Assembly: GCA_022795575.1 (NCBI GenBank)
Contig: JAAWGY010000154.1
Span: 1 to 9,523 of the forward strand
Reading direction: 5' to 3'
DNA: 9,523 bases
Source: Angelakisella sp.
GTDB lineage: Bacteria > Bacillota > Clostridia > Oscillospirales > Ruminococcaceae
Both the position numbers and the translations under genes were made by a program. This document shows, in pieces, positions 1 to 6,302 of this stretch. Each line of letters begins with the position of its first letter. Position 1 is the stretch's first letter. Below the pieces are notes generated by a model. That model made no database searches and was not told the DNA's origin. It saw nothing but the letters and a program-made list of their open reading frames with translations.

Positions 1-7
1 AAACCTT

Positions 8-59
8 GCAATACACCAAGTATTGCTGCGGATTTTTGCCTTGCAGGGCGGAAAAATCC
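8..59 (+). repeat. Double-hairpin repeat, copy A
   Basis: Two hairpins lie in tandem. The first pairs 8-14 (GCAATAC) with 20-26 (GTATTGC) around the loop ACCAA. The second pairs 30-37 with 52-59 (GGATTTTT / AAAAATCC). A sequence with the same plan lies at 9473-9510: a 7-bp stem around ACCAA, then TGCG, a T-run and CCTTGCA. The stem bases differ between copies while pairing is kept, which suggests a small dispersed element. No coding potential is seen. Its function is unknown. Confidence 0.55.
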
Positions 60-128
60 CTTGCCCTGCCTGCATCATCCGGCTGTGAATACAGGTTCTA
101 AAGAGGCCCCGGCCCTCTGAAAAAAAAC

Positions 129-158
129 TTGACAACCCCCCGCCACCGGAGCTATAAT
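129..158 (+). promoter_or_regulatory. Sigma-A type promoter of the T-box operon
   Basis: A perfect -35 box TTGACA (129-134) and a perfect -10 box TATAAT (153-158) are separated by 18 bp. Transcription should start near 164-166, about 20 bases before the T-box stem I begins. An A-tract at 120-127 lies just upstream of the -35 box and could act as an UP-like element. This near-consensus promoter fits constitutive initiation, with control exerted later by the T-box attenuator. Confidence 0.9.
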
Positions 159-184
159 ACTAAAAAATTCATATCCCCACACAA

Positions 185-465
185 AGCGTTGAAGAGGACG
201 CGGCAGGTCTGTAGCAGGATTTACAGAGAGTATGCGGTTGGTGCGAGCATACAGTCCGGGGGCCTGCCTATCACCTCGGAGCTGGGACCGGAACACCGGC
301 GCCAAAGGCCGGTAAGTATGGCATCCCCGTCTGGCCTCGTTACCGGCCGGGAATTGTTGGATTCCTGTCAAGCGGCGCCGCCGGCAAGGGTGGCGCAAGT
401 TGGGTGGTACCGCGAGCCGTAACGGCCCGTCCCATGGAGAAGCTCCGGGGGCGGGCCGCTTTTTC
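185..465 (+). promoter_or_regulatory. T-box riboswitch leader, predicted isoleucine-specific (ATC specifier)
   Basis: This leader senses uncharged tRNA and lets transcription continue when the cognate amino acid is short. The T-box motif GGGTGGTACCGCG is at 402-414. Stem I can be drawn as 194-197 (GAGG) with 274-277 (CCTC), 203-209 with 261-267, 217-220 with 254-257, and 231-235 with 247-251. The usual distal landmarks AGAGAG (225-230) and GGTGCGAGC (240-248) are present. The specifier loop 3' side is 268-273, so the codon is ATC (270-272), followed by the usual A at 273. This places it as GGC-A is placed in glyQS leaders. The variable T-box base is T408, which would pair with discriminator A73, as in tRNA-Ile. 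A strong stem pairs 307-315 with 340-348. The frame shift to TAT (Tyr) is possible but fits the loop less well. Confidence 0.93.
423..465 (+). terminator. Intrinsic terminator of the T-box attenuator
   Basis: CGGCCCG (423-429) pairs with CGGGCCG (452-458), with a further TCCC/GGGG extension, and is followed by the T-run at 460-464. In the competing antiterminator, GGG at 402-404 pairs with CCC at 431-433, which sits in the 5' arm of this terminator. The two folds therefore exclude each other, as required for T-box control. Confidence 0.92.
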
Positions 466-498
466 TGCGCCGGTGGGGATAAAACAGGAGGTTTTGGG

Positions 499-1086
499 AT
501 GGAAGTAAAGCTGTACGAAATCGCGGAGCGGATCCGCTGCCTGCGGGAGATCCTGGGGATTACGGTGGAGGAGATGGCCAGCGCCTGCATGATGGAGCCG
601 GCGGACTACGCAAAGCTGGAGGAGGGGAACGACGACTTTTCCTACTCCTTCCTGGTAAAGTGCGCCGAGCTCTTGGGGGTGGACACGGTGGAGCTCATCA
701 CCGGGGAGACGCCCAAGCTCTCCTTTTACAGCATCATCCGCAAGGGCCGGGGCCTGCCCATCAAGCGCCGCAAGGGCTTTACCTACGACCATATGGGCTA
801 CCTCTTCCGGGGCCGGGAGTGCGAGCCCATGCTGGTGGTGGCCCCCTACTCGGAGGAGGAGCAGGAGGCCCCCATCCACCTCTCCCACCACGCCGGCCAG
901 GAGTTCGATTACATCCTCAGCGGCTCCCTGAAGGTGGAGTTTGAGGGGGGCGGCAGCCACATCCTCCACGCCGGGGACTGCGTTTACTACGACTCCGGCC
1001 ACGGCCACGGTATGATTGCCGTGGGGGGCGAGGACTGCCGGTTTTTGGCCATCGTCCTCAAAGGGGACCGGAAGGAGGGGAAGTAA
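499..1086 (+). CDS. XRE-family helix-turn-helix / cupin regulator
   Basis: A 195-residue protein of the common XRE-cupin class: an N-terminal DNA-binding helix-turn-helix (about residues 7-66) and a C-terminal cupin sensor domain (about 107-187). The cupin motif HHxxxE is visible (H130, H131, E135), with a later GHGHG (H168, H170), so a metal or small acid ligand is plausible. These proteins usually regulate the genes beside them and sense a metabolite of that pathway. I chose the ATG at 499 because AGGAGG (486-491) stands 7 bases before it. The reading frame stays open upstream to 400, but that part is the T-box and its terminator. The acyl-CoA synthetase ATG follows the stop by only 3 bases, so the two are co-transcribed under the T-box. 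The target and ligand are not known; an acyl-CoA or carboxylic acid would fit. Confidence 0.9.
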   Translation: MEVKLYEIAERIRCLREILGITVEEMASACMMEPADYAKLEEGNDDFSYSFLVKCAELLGVDTVELITGETPKLSFYSIIRKGRGLPIKRRKGFTYDHMGYLFRGRECEPMLVVAPYSEEEQEAPIHLSHHAGQEFDYILSGSLKVEFEGGGSHILHAGDCVYYDSGHGHGMIAVGGEDCRFLAIVLKGDRKEGK

Positions 1087-1089
1087 GCT

Positions 1090-2748
1090 ATGGACCAGGA
1101 GAGAATGGACCTGCTTTACCAAAAATTCTGCCGGGAGGAATTTGACAAAAACGGGGTGCTCTGCAAATTCCAGCCGGTGGTGCCGGAAGACTTCAACTTT
1201 GCCTACGACTGCGTGGACTACATCGCCGCCCGCCAGCCGGACCGCCGGGCCATGGTGTGGTGCGACGACAAGGGCCACGAGCGGACCTTTACCTTTGGGG
1301 AGATGTCCCGCTACAGCAGCATGGCCGCCAACCTCTTCCTCTCCCTGGGCATTGGCCGGGGGGATATGGTGTTGGTCATCCTCAAGCGCCACTACCAGTT
1401 CTGGTTTACCATCCTTGCCCTTCACAAAATCGGGGCGGTGATCATCCCCGCCACCAACCTGCTGACCAAAAAGGATGTGGTGTACCGGGTGAACGCCGCC
1501 GATGTTTCCGCCATTGTCTGCACCGCCGACGGGGAGGTGTCCCACGCGGTGGAGGAGGCGGAGCCGGAGTTTGCCGCCCCGGTGAAAAAGCTGCTGGTCC
1601 ACGGCGCCCGGGAGGGCTGGATCGACTTTGACGCCCGGCTGGAGGAGTGCTCCCCGGAGCTCTCCCGGATCCCCAACAAGGCCACCGACCCCATGCTCCT
1701 CTACTTCAGCTCCGGCACCACCGGCTACCCCAAGATGGTCATCCACAACCACACCTACGCCATCGCCCACATCATCACTGCCCGCCACTGGCACAACGTG
1801 GTGCCGGACGGGCTGCATCTTACCGTAGCGGATACCGGCTGGGGCAAGGCGGTATGGGGCAAGCTTTACGGCCAGTGGCTCTGCGGGGCGGGGGTATTCG
1901 TCTACGACTTCGATAAATTCACCCCCCGGGACCTCCTCCACAAAATCGAGCAGTACCGCATCACCACCTTCTGCGCCCCTCCCACCATCTACCGCTTCTT
2001 CATCAAGGAGGGGATGGAGGGGTACGATCTCAGCAGCCTTGTCTACGCCACCACAGCGGGGGAGGCGCTGAACCCGGAGGTTTACAACCGCTTTTTGGAG
2101 TACACCGGCCTGCGGCTGATGGAGGGCTTCGGCCAGACCGAAACGGTGCTCCAGCTGGCCAACCTGGTGGGCTCCACCCCCAAGCCGGGCTCCATGGGCA
2201 GGCCCAGCCCCCTGTACCACATCGAGGTAGTGGACAGCGACGGGGTTCCGGTCTCCACCGGCGACGTGGGGGAGATTGTCATCCGTGCCGACGGCCCCAC
2301 CGTGGGGCTGCTGATGGAGTACTACCGGGACGCCGGCAAGACGGCGGAGGCCTGGCACGACGGCTACTACCACACCGGGGATACCGTTTGGCAGGACGAG
2401 GACGGCTGCTACTGGTATGTGGGCCGCACCGACGACGTCATCAAGGCATCCGGCTACCGCATCGGGCCCTTTGAGATTGAAAGCGTGCTGATGGAGCACC
2501 CGGCGGTGCTGGAGTGCGCCGTCACCGGCGCGCCGGACCCCATCCGGGGCACGGTGGTTAAGGCGACTGTGGTGCTGATGAAGGGGTACACCCCCAGCCC
2601 GGAGCTCACCAAGGAGCTCCAGGATTACGTCAAGCACCAGACCGCCCCCTACAAATACCCCCGCATTGTGGAGTATGTCTCCGAGCTGCCCAAGACCATC
2701 AGCGGCAAGATCCGGCGGGTGGCAATTCGCCAGGGGGAGGGGAAATAG
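1090..2748 (+). CDS. AMP-binding acyl-CoA synthetase (medium-chain/ACSM-like)
   Basis: A 552-residue ANL-superfamily ligase that would activate a carboxylic acid with ATP to an acyl-adenylate and then to acyl-CoA in the cytosol. All core motifs are present: SSGTTGYPK (207-215, phosphate loop), GFGQTET (346-352), YHTGD (427-431), GRTDDVIKASGYRIGPFE (445-462, hinge), and the catalytic lysine in PKTISGKIRR (K540). The segment ADTGWGKAVWGKLYGQW (247-263) resembles the medium-chain acyl-CoA synthetase branch more than acetyl-CoA synthetase. The length is normal and the gene looks intact. AAGGAGGGG (1072-1080) is its binding site, inside the end of the regulator gene. The substrate cannot be read from the sequence. 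The Ile T-box upstream suggests a branched short-chain acid such as 2-methylbutyrate; aryl acids or medium-chain fatty acids remain possible. Confidence 0.93.
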   Translation: MDQERMDLLYQKFCREEFDKNGVLCKFQPVVPEDFNFAYDCVDYIAARQPDRRAMVWCDDKGHERTFTFGEMSRYSSMAANLFLSLGIGRGDMVLVILKRHYQFWFTILALHKIGAVIIPATNLLTKKDVVYRVNAADVSAIVCTADGEVSHAVEEAEPEFAAPVKKLLVHGAREGWIDFDARLEECSPELSRIPNKATDPMLLYFSSGTTGYPKMVIHNHTYAIAHIITARHWHNVVPDGLHLTVADTGWGKAVWGKLYGQWLCGAGVFVYDFDKFTPRDLLHKIEQYRITTFCAPPTIYRFFIKEGMEGYDLSSLVYATTAGEALNPEVYNRFLEYTGLRLMEGFGQTETVLQLANLVGSTPKPGSMGRPSPLYHIEVVDSDGVPVSTGDVGEIVIRADGPTVGLLMEYYRDAGKTAEAWHDGYYHTGDTVWQDEDGCYWYVGRTDDVIKASGYRIGPFEIESVLMEHPAVLECAVTGAPDPIRGTVVKATVVLMKGYTPSPELTKELQDYVKHQTAPYKYPRIVEYVSELPKTISGKIRRVAIRQGEGK

Positions 2749-2761
2749 CTGCGGGACAATC

Positions 2762-2779
2762 AGGCCTGTCAGGCCTTTT
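2762..2779 (+). terminator. Weak intrinsic terminator after the acyl-CoA synthetase
   Basis: AGGCCT (2762-2767) and AGGCCT (2771-2776) pair around the loop GTC, followed by TTT. It starts 13 bases after the stop codon. The T-run is very short, so termination may be inefficient or shared with the larger hairpin just downstream. Confidence 0.45.
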
Positions 2780-2784
2780 GATAA

Positions 2785-2823
2785 CACCGCCCCGGAGGTT
2801 ATGCAGACGCTTCCGGGGCGGTG
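2785..2823. other. Perfect 12-bp hairpin in the 3' region
   Basis: CACCGCCCCGGA (2785-2796) is the exact reverse complement of TCCGGGGCGGTG (2812-2823), with a 15-base loop. No T-run follows on either strand, so it is not a classical terminator. It may protect the 3' end of the operon transcript or back up the weaker hairpin at 2762-2779. Confidence 0.5.
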
Positions 2824-2844
2824 GGTGCGAAAAGAGCAGGGTTT

Positions 2845-2907
2845 TGGGGTAGGTGGGCAAAAAAAGCTCCCGCCGCCTGTGGGAAACGAAGCAGCCTACC
2901 CCACAGG
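2845..2907. repeat. Competing inverted repeats at the outer edge of the left arm
   Basis: TGGGGTAGG (2845-2853) pairs with CCTACCCCA (2895-2903), and CCTGTGGG (2876-2883) pairs with CCCACAGG (2900-2907). The two stems share bases 2900-2903, so they cannot both form fully. No counterpart is visible outside the right arm beyond 3694. The segment is either unique flanking DNA or the remainder of a longer left-hand element. Confidence 0.4.
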
Positions 2908-3233
2908 TTGTGCCCGCCGGGGCCACCCGGCCGCAGGTCCAGGGCCGCGCAGGCCCTGGTCGCTCCCGCAGGAGCGAAACTCCCCAGGACGACCATTACA
3001 CAGGCAGGGCTTGTGCCAAAGCGCACGAGCCCTGCCGTTCTGTTGTAGGCCGTAAGGCCGCGGTTTTGAACAGCGGCTTTTGGGTGAGGATGGGGGCTAT
3101 TGCGGTTATGTAGCCACCTGACGGGGAAGCGCAAACCGCGGCCGGGGTTAGGAGTAGCCGCTATCTCCCCAAAACAGCCTGCCGCGCGCCGCAGGCGCTG
3201 GAGGCAGGCGCATTTTGGGCCCACCGGCCTAAA
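2900..3233 (+). repeat. Left arm of a long inverted repeat
   Basis: About 334 bp that reappear in reverse complement at 3363-3694, at roughly 85-90% identity by eye. A 68-bp block (2926-2993) is identical in both arms. The arm is a chain of hairpins: AGGGCC/GGCCCT at 2941-2956, CGCTCC/GGAGCG at 2961-2976, a stem of 8 or more pairs formed by GCAGGGCT and AGCCCTGC around 3004-3035, and GCCTGCC (3177-3183) with GGCAGGC (3203-3209). Stretches stay open in one frame, but the stems, not the amino acids, look conserved. No transposase gene and no clear target duplication are visible. It resembles a dispersed intergenic repeat more than an insertion sequence. Confidence 0.85.
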
Positions 3234-3362
3234 AGGTGTCCCATACCCCAACCTTCCGCCCCCGTGCAGCTCCCTGTCCCTCCCGGTAGTTAAGGTGGTA
3301 TACGGGGAAGACTACCGGATAGAAAGCGGTATCCAGTTAGCCGAGGTGGAGAGGGCAAGGTC
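3234..3362. other. Unique spacer between the repeat arms
   Basis: These 129 bp are not shared between the arms and hold no convincing gene. CCGGTAGT (3283-3290) pairs with ACTACCGG (3311-3318). An alternative smaller stem pairs GGATA (3317-3321) with TATCC (3330-3334). I see no promoter, ribosome binding site or T-run here. Confidence 0.6.
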
Positions 3363-3694
3363 TTTAGGCTGGTGGGCCCAAAATGCGCCCGCTTACAGCG
3401 CCTGCGGCGCGCAGCGGGCTGTTTTGGGGAGACAGGCCCTACCCCTAACCCCGGCCGCGGTTTGCGCTTCCTGGTCAGGTGAGCAGCAAACTGCCATTGG
3501 CCCCATCCTCACCAAAACGCCGCTGTTAAAAACCGCGGCCTGACGGCCTAATAGAACGGCAGGGCTCGTGCGCTTTGGCACAAGCCCCGCTATTGTTATA
3601 GTCGTCCTGGGGAGTTTCGCTCCTGCGGGAGCGACCAGGGCCTGCGCGGCCCTGGACCTGCGGCCGGGAAGCCCCGGCGGGCACAACCTGTGGG
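3363..3694 (-). repeat. Right arm of the long inverted repeat, overlapping a coding region
   Basis: This is the reverse complement of the left arm, running from TTTAGG (3363-3368) to the CCTGTGG end near 3694. Its outer edge falls inside the reading frame of the minus-strand dehydrogenase-family gene. In the stem at 3387-3393 / 3413-3419 the bases are GCCCGCT / AGCGGGC, against GCCTGCC / GGCAGGC in the left arm. Two pairs have changed and pairing is kept. In another stem an A-U pair of the left arm becomes G-U when this arm is read on the minus strand. That suggests the functional strand is plus for the left arm and minus for this arm. Confidence 0.85.
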
Positions 3695-4709
3695 ACTCCA
3701 GCGTCCTGCCCTGGGCCGCATAATCCCGCCCCCCTAACACCCCCGCAATAGCCAGGAACGCCTCGGTAAGCGGAACCGGCACCCCGTACCGCCGCCCCAA
3801 GGAAACCAGCATCGCCAATCCACAGGCCGCATCCTCCGATACGTACCGGTGGGTAAAGCCGGATGGCCCATCCAACCCCCGGAACAGGTCCAGCTCCGGA
3901 TGACTCCCCCGGTCCAGCAGCGTCCGCATAAACCCCTCGGAGGGCGGACCATATACCCGCAGCCCTACCCGTGCCATCACCGCGTCCCGCTCCCCCTCCA
4001 GCACGCCAAAGCACCGTATCGCGCTCTCCCCCAAGCCGTCTAAGAAGAAAGCAAAAGCCTCCCCCTTCCGCTCAATCCCCCCGGCATTAAGCACCGCCCC
4101 CGCCACATGGCTGATGACGTTGGGAGAGTTGAGGGAAACCTCCAAAACGTTGGCCCCCGCCTCCAGAGGCAGCATCCCCCGGAAACCCTCAATCACCCGT
4201 TCCGTCTCCCCCGCCGGAAGCGCCGCAACCCGGAGGCTTTTCTTTAGGGGGGTGGCCGCCAGCACCTCCCCCGGAGCCGTCCTGCGGCAGGCCCACAAGC
4301 AGCCGCACAGCTCCGCCGTCACCACATCCCCCTTGCCCAGGGCGTCCAGCTCCTGCCTCAGCAGGAAGGAACCGAAGTTGCCGGGGTTCAGCAGGATCAG
4401 CTGCCCCGGCCGGGCCAGCGGGGCGATCCACTCCGCCATCTCCCGGTGGCGGGCGGCGGAGGCGCAAAGGATGACCCGCTCCACCCCCTCCAGGGCCCGG
4501 GCAAGGTCGTTGGTAAGCCGGGGCATGGCGCAGCCGGTTCTGCCGCTGCCCCCCCGCAGCAGGATCCCCCCCTGCCGTCGGATGACCTCAAAATCGCCGG
4601 CCTGCTCGGGGGTATCCCAAAGGGTGACATCCCAACCCTCCATGGTAAGGTAGGCCGCCGTGGCCATCCCGGAGGCCCCTGCGCCCAGCACCGTTACTTT
4701 TCTATCCAT
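3393..4709 (-). CDS. NAD/NADP octopine/nopaline dehydrogenase-family protein with repeat-derived C-terminus
   Basis: A 438-codon frame. Residues 1-339 form an opine-dehydrogenase-family enzyme, which joins or splits an amino acid and a 2-oxo acid using NAD(P)H. The N-terminal Rossmann motif is GAGASG (9-14). The C-terminal domain shows SLNSPNVISH (192-201; H201 matches the family's catalytic histidine) and GFTHRYVSEDAACG (284-297). The family normally ends about 20-30 residues after the GRTLE segment (334-338). Here, from residue 340, the frame runs into the right arm of the inverted repeat. It continues for 99 Arg/Ala/Pro-rich residues to a stop at 3393-3395, so the native C-terminus is lost. 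AAGGTGG (4716-4722) supports the ATG at 4709. This is the last gene of a four-gene minus-strand set. It may still be active, since the catalytic parts are intact, or it may be decaying. Confidence 0.85.
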   Translation of the reverse strand: MDRKVTVLGAGASGMATAAYLTMEGWDVTLWDTPEQAGDFEVIRRQGGILLRGGSGRTGCAMPRLTNDLARALEGVERVILCASAARHREMAEWIAPLARPGQLILLNPGNFGSFLLRQELDALGKGDVVTAELCGCLWACRRTAPGEVLAATPLKKSLRVAALPAGETERVIEGFRGMLPLEAGANVLEVSLNSPNVISHVAGAVLNAGGIERKGEAFAFFLDGLGESAIRCFGVLEGERDAVMARVGLRVYGPPSEGFMRTLLDRGSHPELDLFRGLDGPSGFTHRYVSEDAACGLAMLVSLGRRYGVPVPLTEAFLAIAGVLGGRDYAAQGRTLESHRLCPPGLPGRRSRAAQALVAPAGAKLPRTTITIAGLVPKRTSPAVLLGRQAAVFNSGVLVRMGPMAVCCSPDQEAQTAAGVRGRACLPKTARCAPQAL

Positions 4710-4728
4710 TGTTTACCACCTTCTAAAT

Positions 4729-4756
4729 CGCCCGGGCCCAATTCCAGGCCCGGGCG
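4729..4756 (-). terminator. Strong intercistronic hairpin, possible attenuator or processing site
   Basis: CGCCCGGGCC (4729-4738) pairs perfectly with GGCCCGGGCG (4747-4756). It lies between the stop at 4778 and the start at 4709 of two minus-strand genes. On the minus strand it is followed by ATTTAG, with no proper T-run, so full termination is doubtful. It could reduce expression of the dehydrogenase relative to the upstream genes or stabilise the upstream mRNA. Confidence 0.45.
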
Positions 4757-4777
4757 GATCGTTTTAGCAGGATGCGT

Positions 4778-5488
4778 TTACTGTATCTTGCCCTTTTTGT
4801 AGAGATAGTAGGCCCAGGCAATGGTGACAGCGATGAGCACCAGCATAATGTACAGGCCGTTTTTGTTGTACCACGCCTGGCCAAAGAGGAAGGCGGAGGC
4901 ACACCCCAGGAGGAAGGGCATGATGCCCACCTTCCAGTTTGCCATGATGCGCTGCATCAGCATTGCGCCCATCACGGCGGGGAGGACGTTGTTAAAGCCG
5001 GGGGCCAGCACCGGGCTGGTGAGGATGGGGTAGATGATGCTGACAAAAGCCACGCCGATGGCTACCTCCAGGGTGGTGATAAGGCTACAGGTGCCCACCG
5101 CCAGGGTGGCCACAATGTCCCCCTCCCTGGTGCCCATCTCTACCCCCATAATCTCCTGGCAGCTGACCACGCAGGGGATCTTGGTTTGGCTGACGTTGCC
5201 GGTGGTAAAGCCGATGTAGGTCCCGCCGGCGCCCAGCATGGGGGCAAAGGTAAAGGGCTCGATGATCTGGTTCATGCCAAAGGCGGCCCAAACGGCCAGC
5301 ACGCCGGCCCCTACCCCCGCCCAGTTGATGCCCACGCCGTACCGCAGGCAGATGCCGATAACCGGCAGGTACATAGCCGCCAGGGCCAGGAACATGGAGA
5401 TACGCCCCCAGCGGTGCACCCTGCGGTCGTAGGCGGAAAAGCCGCTCTTCTCCTCCGGAGAGATGGTCTTTTCGGTGTTCTCGCTCAT
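4778..5488 (-). CDS. Integral membrane protein, partner of the DUF5058 protein
   Basis: A 236-residue polytopic membrane protein whose family I cannot name with certainty. After a charged cytosolic N-terminus (1-29), hydrophobic segments lie at about 30-50, 54-74, 125-160 (probably two), 167-185, 188-205 and 211-230. A loop of polar and Gly-rich residues, including GAGGTYIGFTTGNVSQTKIP (86-105), separates the first pair from the rest and could line a substrate path. I chose the ATG at 5488 over the in-frame one at 5539: AAAGGAG (5497-5503) precedes it by 8 bases, and the earlier start would lie inside the upstream gene. The upstream stop is 28 bases away, so the two membrane proteins are co-translated and probably form one complex. 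A two-subunit transporter for the operon's substrate is the simplest inference. Confidence 0.85.
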   Translation of the reverse strand: MSENTEKTISPEEKSGFSAYDRRVHRWGRISMFLALAAMYLPVIGICLRYGVGINWAGVGAGVLAVWAAFGMNQIIEPFTFAPMLGAGGTYIGFTTGNVSQTKIPCVVSCQEIMGVEMGTREGDIVATLAVGTCSLITTLEVAIGVAFVSIIYPILTSPVLAPGFNNVLPAVMGAMLMQRIMANWKVGIMPFLLGCASAFLFGQAWYNKNGLYIMLVLIAVTIAWAYYLYKKGKIQ

Positions 5489-5516
5489 GTCACATTCTCC
5501 TTTCTCGCCGCTGGCG

Positions 5517-6209
5517 TCAGGCCACAACACAGCAGACAAAAACGCCTGCGATGATGGCGATGGAAAGGGCGAAATCGCCCAGGACGGGGACCTTCTGCTT
5601 GACCCTCATGCAAAGGAACATGACCGCCGCGCCGGTAACTGCCGCAAGGAAGGGCAGGGTGTTGCCCACGTTGGTAAAGTAGGGCACGTTAAGCCGGGCC
5701 ACCACAGCCGCAAAGGCGGCGGAGGTGCCGATGAGAAGGAAGCGGTTGGTGGTCTTTGCCTTTTTCAGCGCCTTGTCGTAGCCCTTTAGGGTGAGCATGG
5801 TGTTTACCGGGGCGATGCTCATGCCGATGTTCATCACCATCATGATCACCACAAAGCCCCCAAGGGTAAGGGCGGTGTACTCGCTGAAGCCGGCGGCCTC
5901 CAGGCCGATGCCCGCCGCCAGGGGCTCGTAGCCGCCGGCCCCGATGTTGGAGAGCCGCAGCCAGGGGAAGAACTTGCCGATGTTGGGGGACATGGCGATC
6001 ATCAGCGATACCAGGGAAAGGGCGGGGATTACCGAGATGGTGGCCGAGGTGGTGATGCACTTTTTCAGCTTCTCCTTGTCCATCCCGATCTCCAGCCCCT
6101 GCTTCCAGGCCATTGCCATAAACCGCAGGGCCTGTAGGACAATAACGCATACCGGGACGAGGCAGAGGGCGAACATCAGTCCGCTGTTGGCTACGTCTAA
6201 ATAATTCAT
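5517..6209 (-). CDS. DUF5058 family membrane protein
   Basis: A 230-residue protein that I recognise as DUF5058 from its N-terminus (MNYLDVANSGLMFALCLVPV) and its FPWLRLSNIG segment (81-90). Predicted membrane segments are at about 9-31, 53-74, 112-137, 156-172, 182-201 and 209-229. A basic cytosolic loop (36-52) and a second one (140-155) give an orientation by the positive-inside rule. The family's function is not established; it occurs beside amino-acid-related enzymes and is suspected to be a transporter component. GAGGAGGG (6216-6223) supports the ATG at 6209. The gene stands between the CyuA-like enzyme and the second membrane protein, in the same direction. This supports a role in importing the substrate of that enzyme or exporting a product. 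Confidence 0.88.
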   Translation of the reverse strand: MNYLDVANSGLMFALCLVPVCVIVLQALRFMAMAWKQGLEIGMDKEKLKKCITTSATISVIPALSLVSLMIAMSPNIGKFFPWLRLSNIGAGGYEPLAAGIGLEAAGFSEYTALTLGGFVVIMMVMNIGMSIAPVNTMLTLKGYDKALKKAKTTNRFLLIGTSAAFAAVVARLNVPYFTNVGNTLPFLAAVTGAAVMFLCMRVKQKVPVLGDFALSIAIIAGVFVCCVVA

Positions 6210-6239
6210 GGTTTACCCTCCTCGATGGTGTTGGGACCG

Positions 6240-6266
6240 GGGCCGGCGGTTCCGGGGCCCCGGCCC
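6240..6266 (-). other. GC-rich intercistronic hairpin
   Basis: GGGCCGG (6240-6246) pairs with CCGGCCC (6260-6266) in the 93-base gap between the CyuA-like gene and DUF5058. No T-run follows on either strand. It may mark an mRNA processing or stability boundary, not a stop of transcription. Confidence 0.35.
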
Positions 6267-6302
6267 TGCGTACGGCGTTGTACCGCGATTGGTTCCGGGT
6301 CC

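Noticed and set aside
101..120. Hairpin AGAGGCC/GGCCCTCT as terminator of an upstream gene
   Set aside because: It is followed by A residues on the plus strand, and on the minus strand the T-run comes before the stem, so it fits an intrinsic terminator on neither strand.
269..271. TAT (tyrosine) as T-box specifier
   Set aside because: It would leave C instead of the usual A after the codon and fits the helix at 274-277 less well than ATC at 270-272.
386..395. Second T-box-like motif AGGGTGGCG
   Set aside because: It lacks the ACCGCG half, and only 402-414 pairs with the terminator arm as required.
400..498. Upstream start for the XRE-cupin protein
   Set aside because: These codons lie in the T-box and its terminator, and the ATG at 499 has a well-spaced AGGAGG.
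340..2787. 815-codon open frame on the minus strand opposite the XRE-cupin and acyl-CoA synthetase genes
   Set aside because: It is a shadow of GC-rich codon use in the plus-strand genes. Its protein is low in complexity, matches no family, and would run through the T-box leader.
2853..3113. Small open frames within the left repeat arm
   Set aside because: They lack ribosome binding sites, and differences between the arms preserve base pairing more than protein sequence.
2900..3694. Insertion sequence or CRISPR array
   Set aside because: There is no transposase gene, no clear target duplication, and no regular short repeats with spacers.
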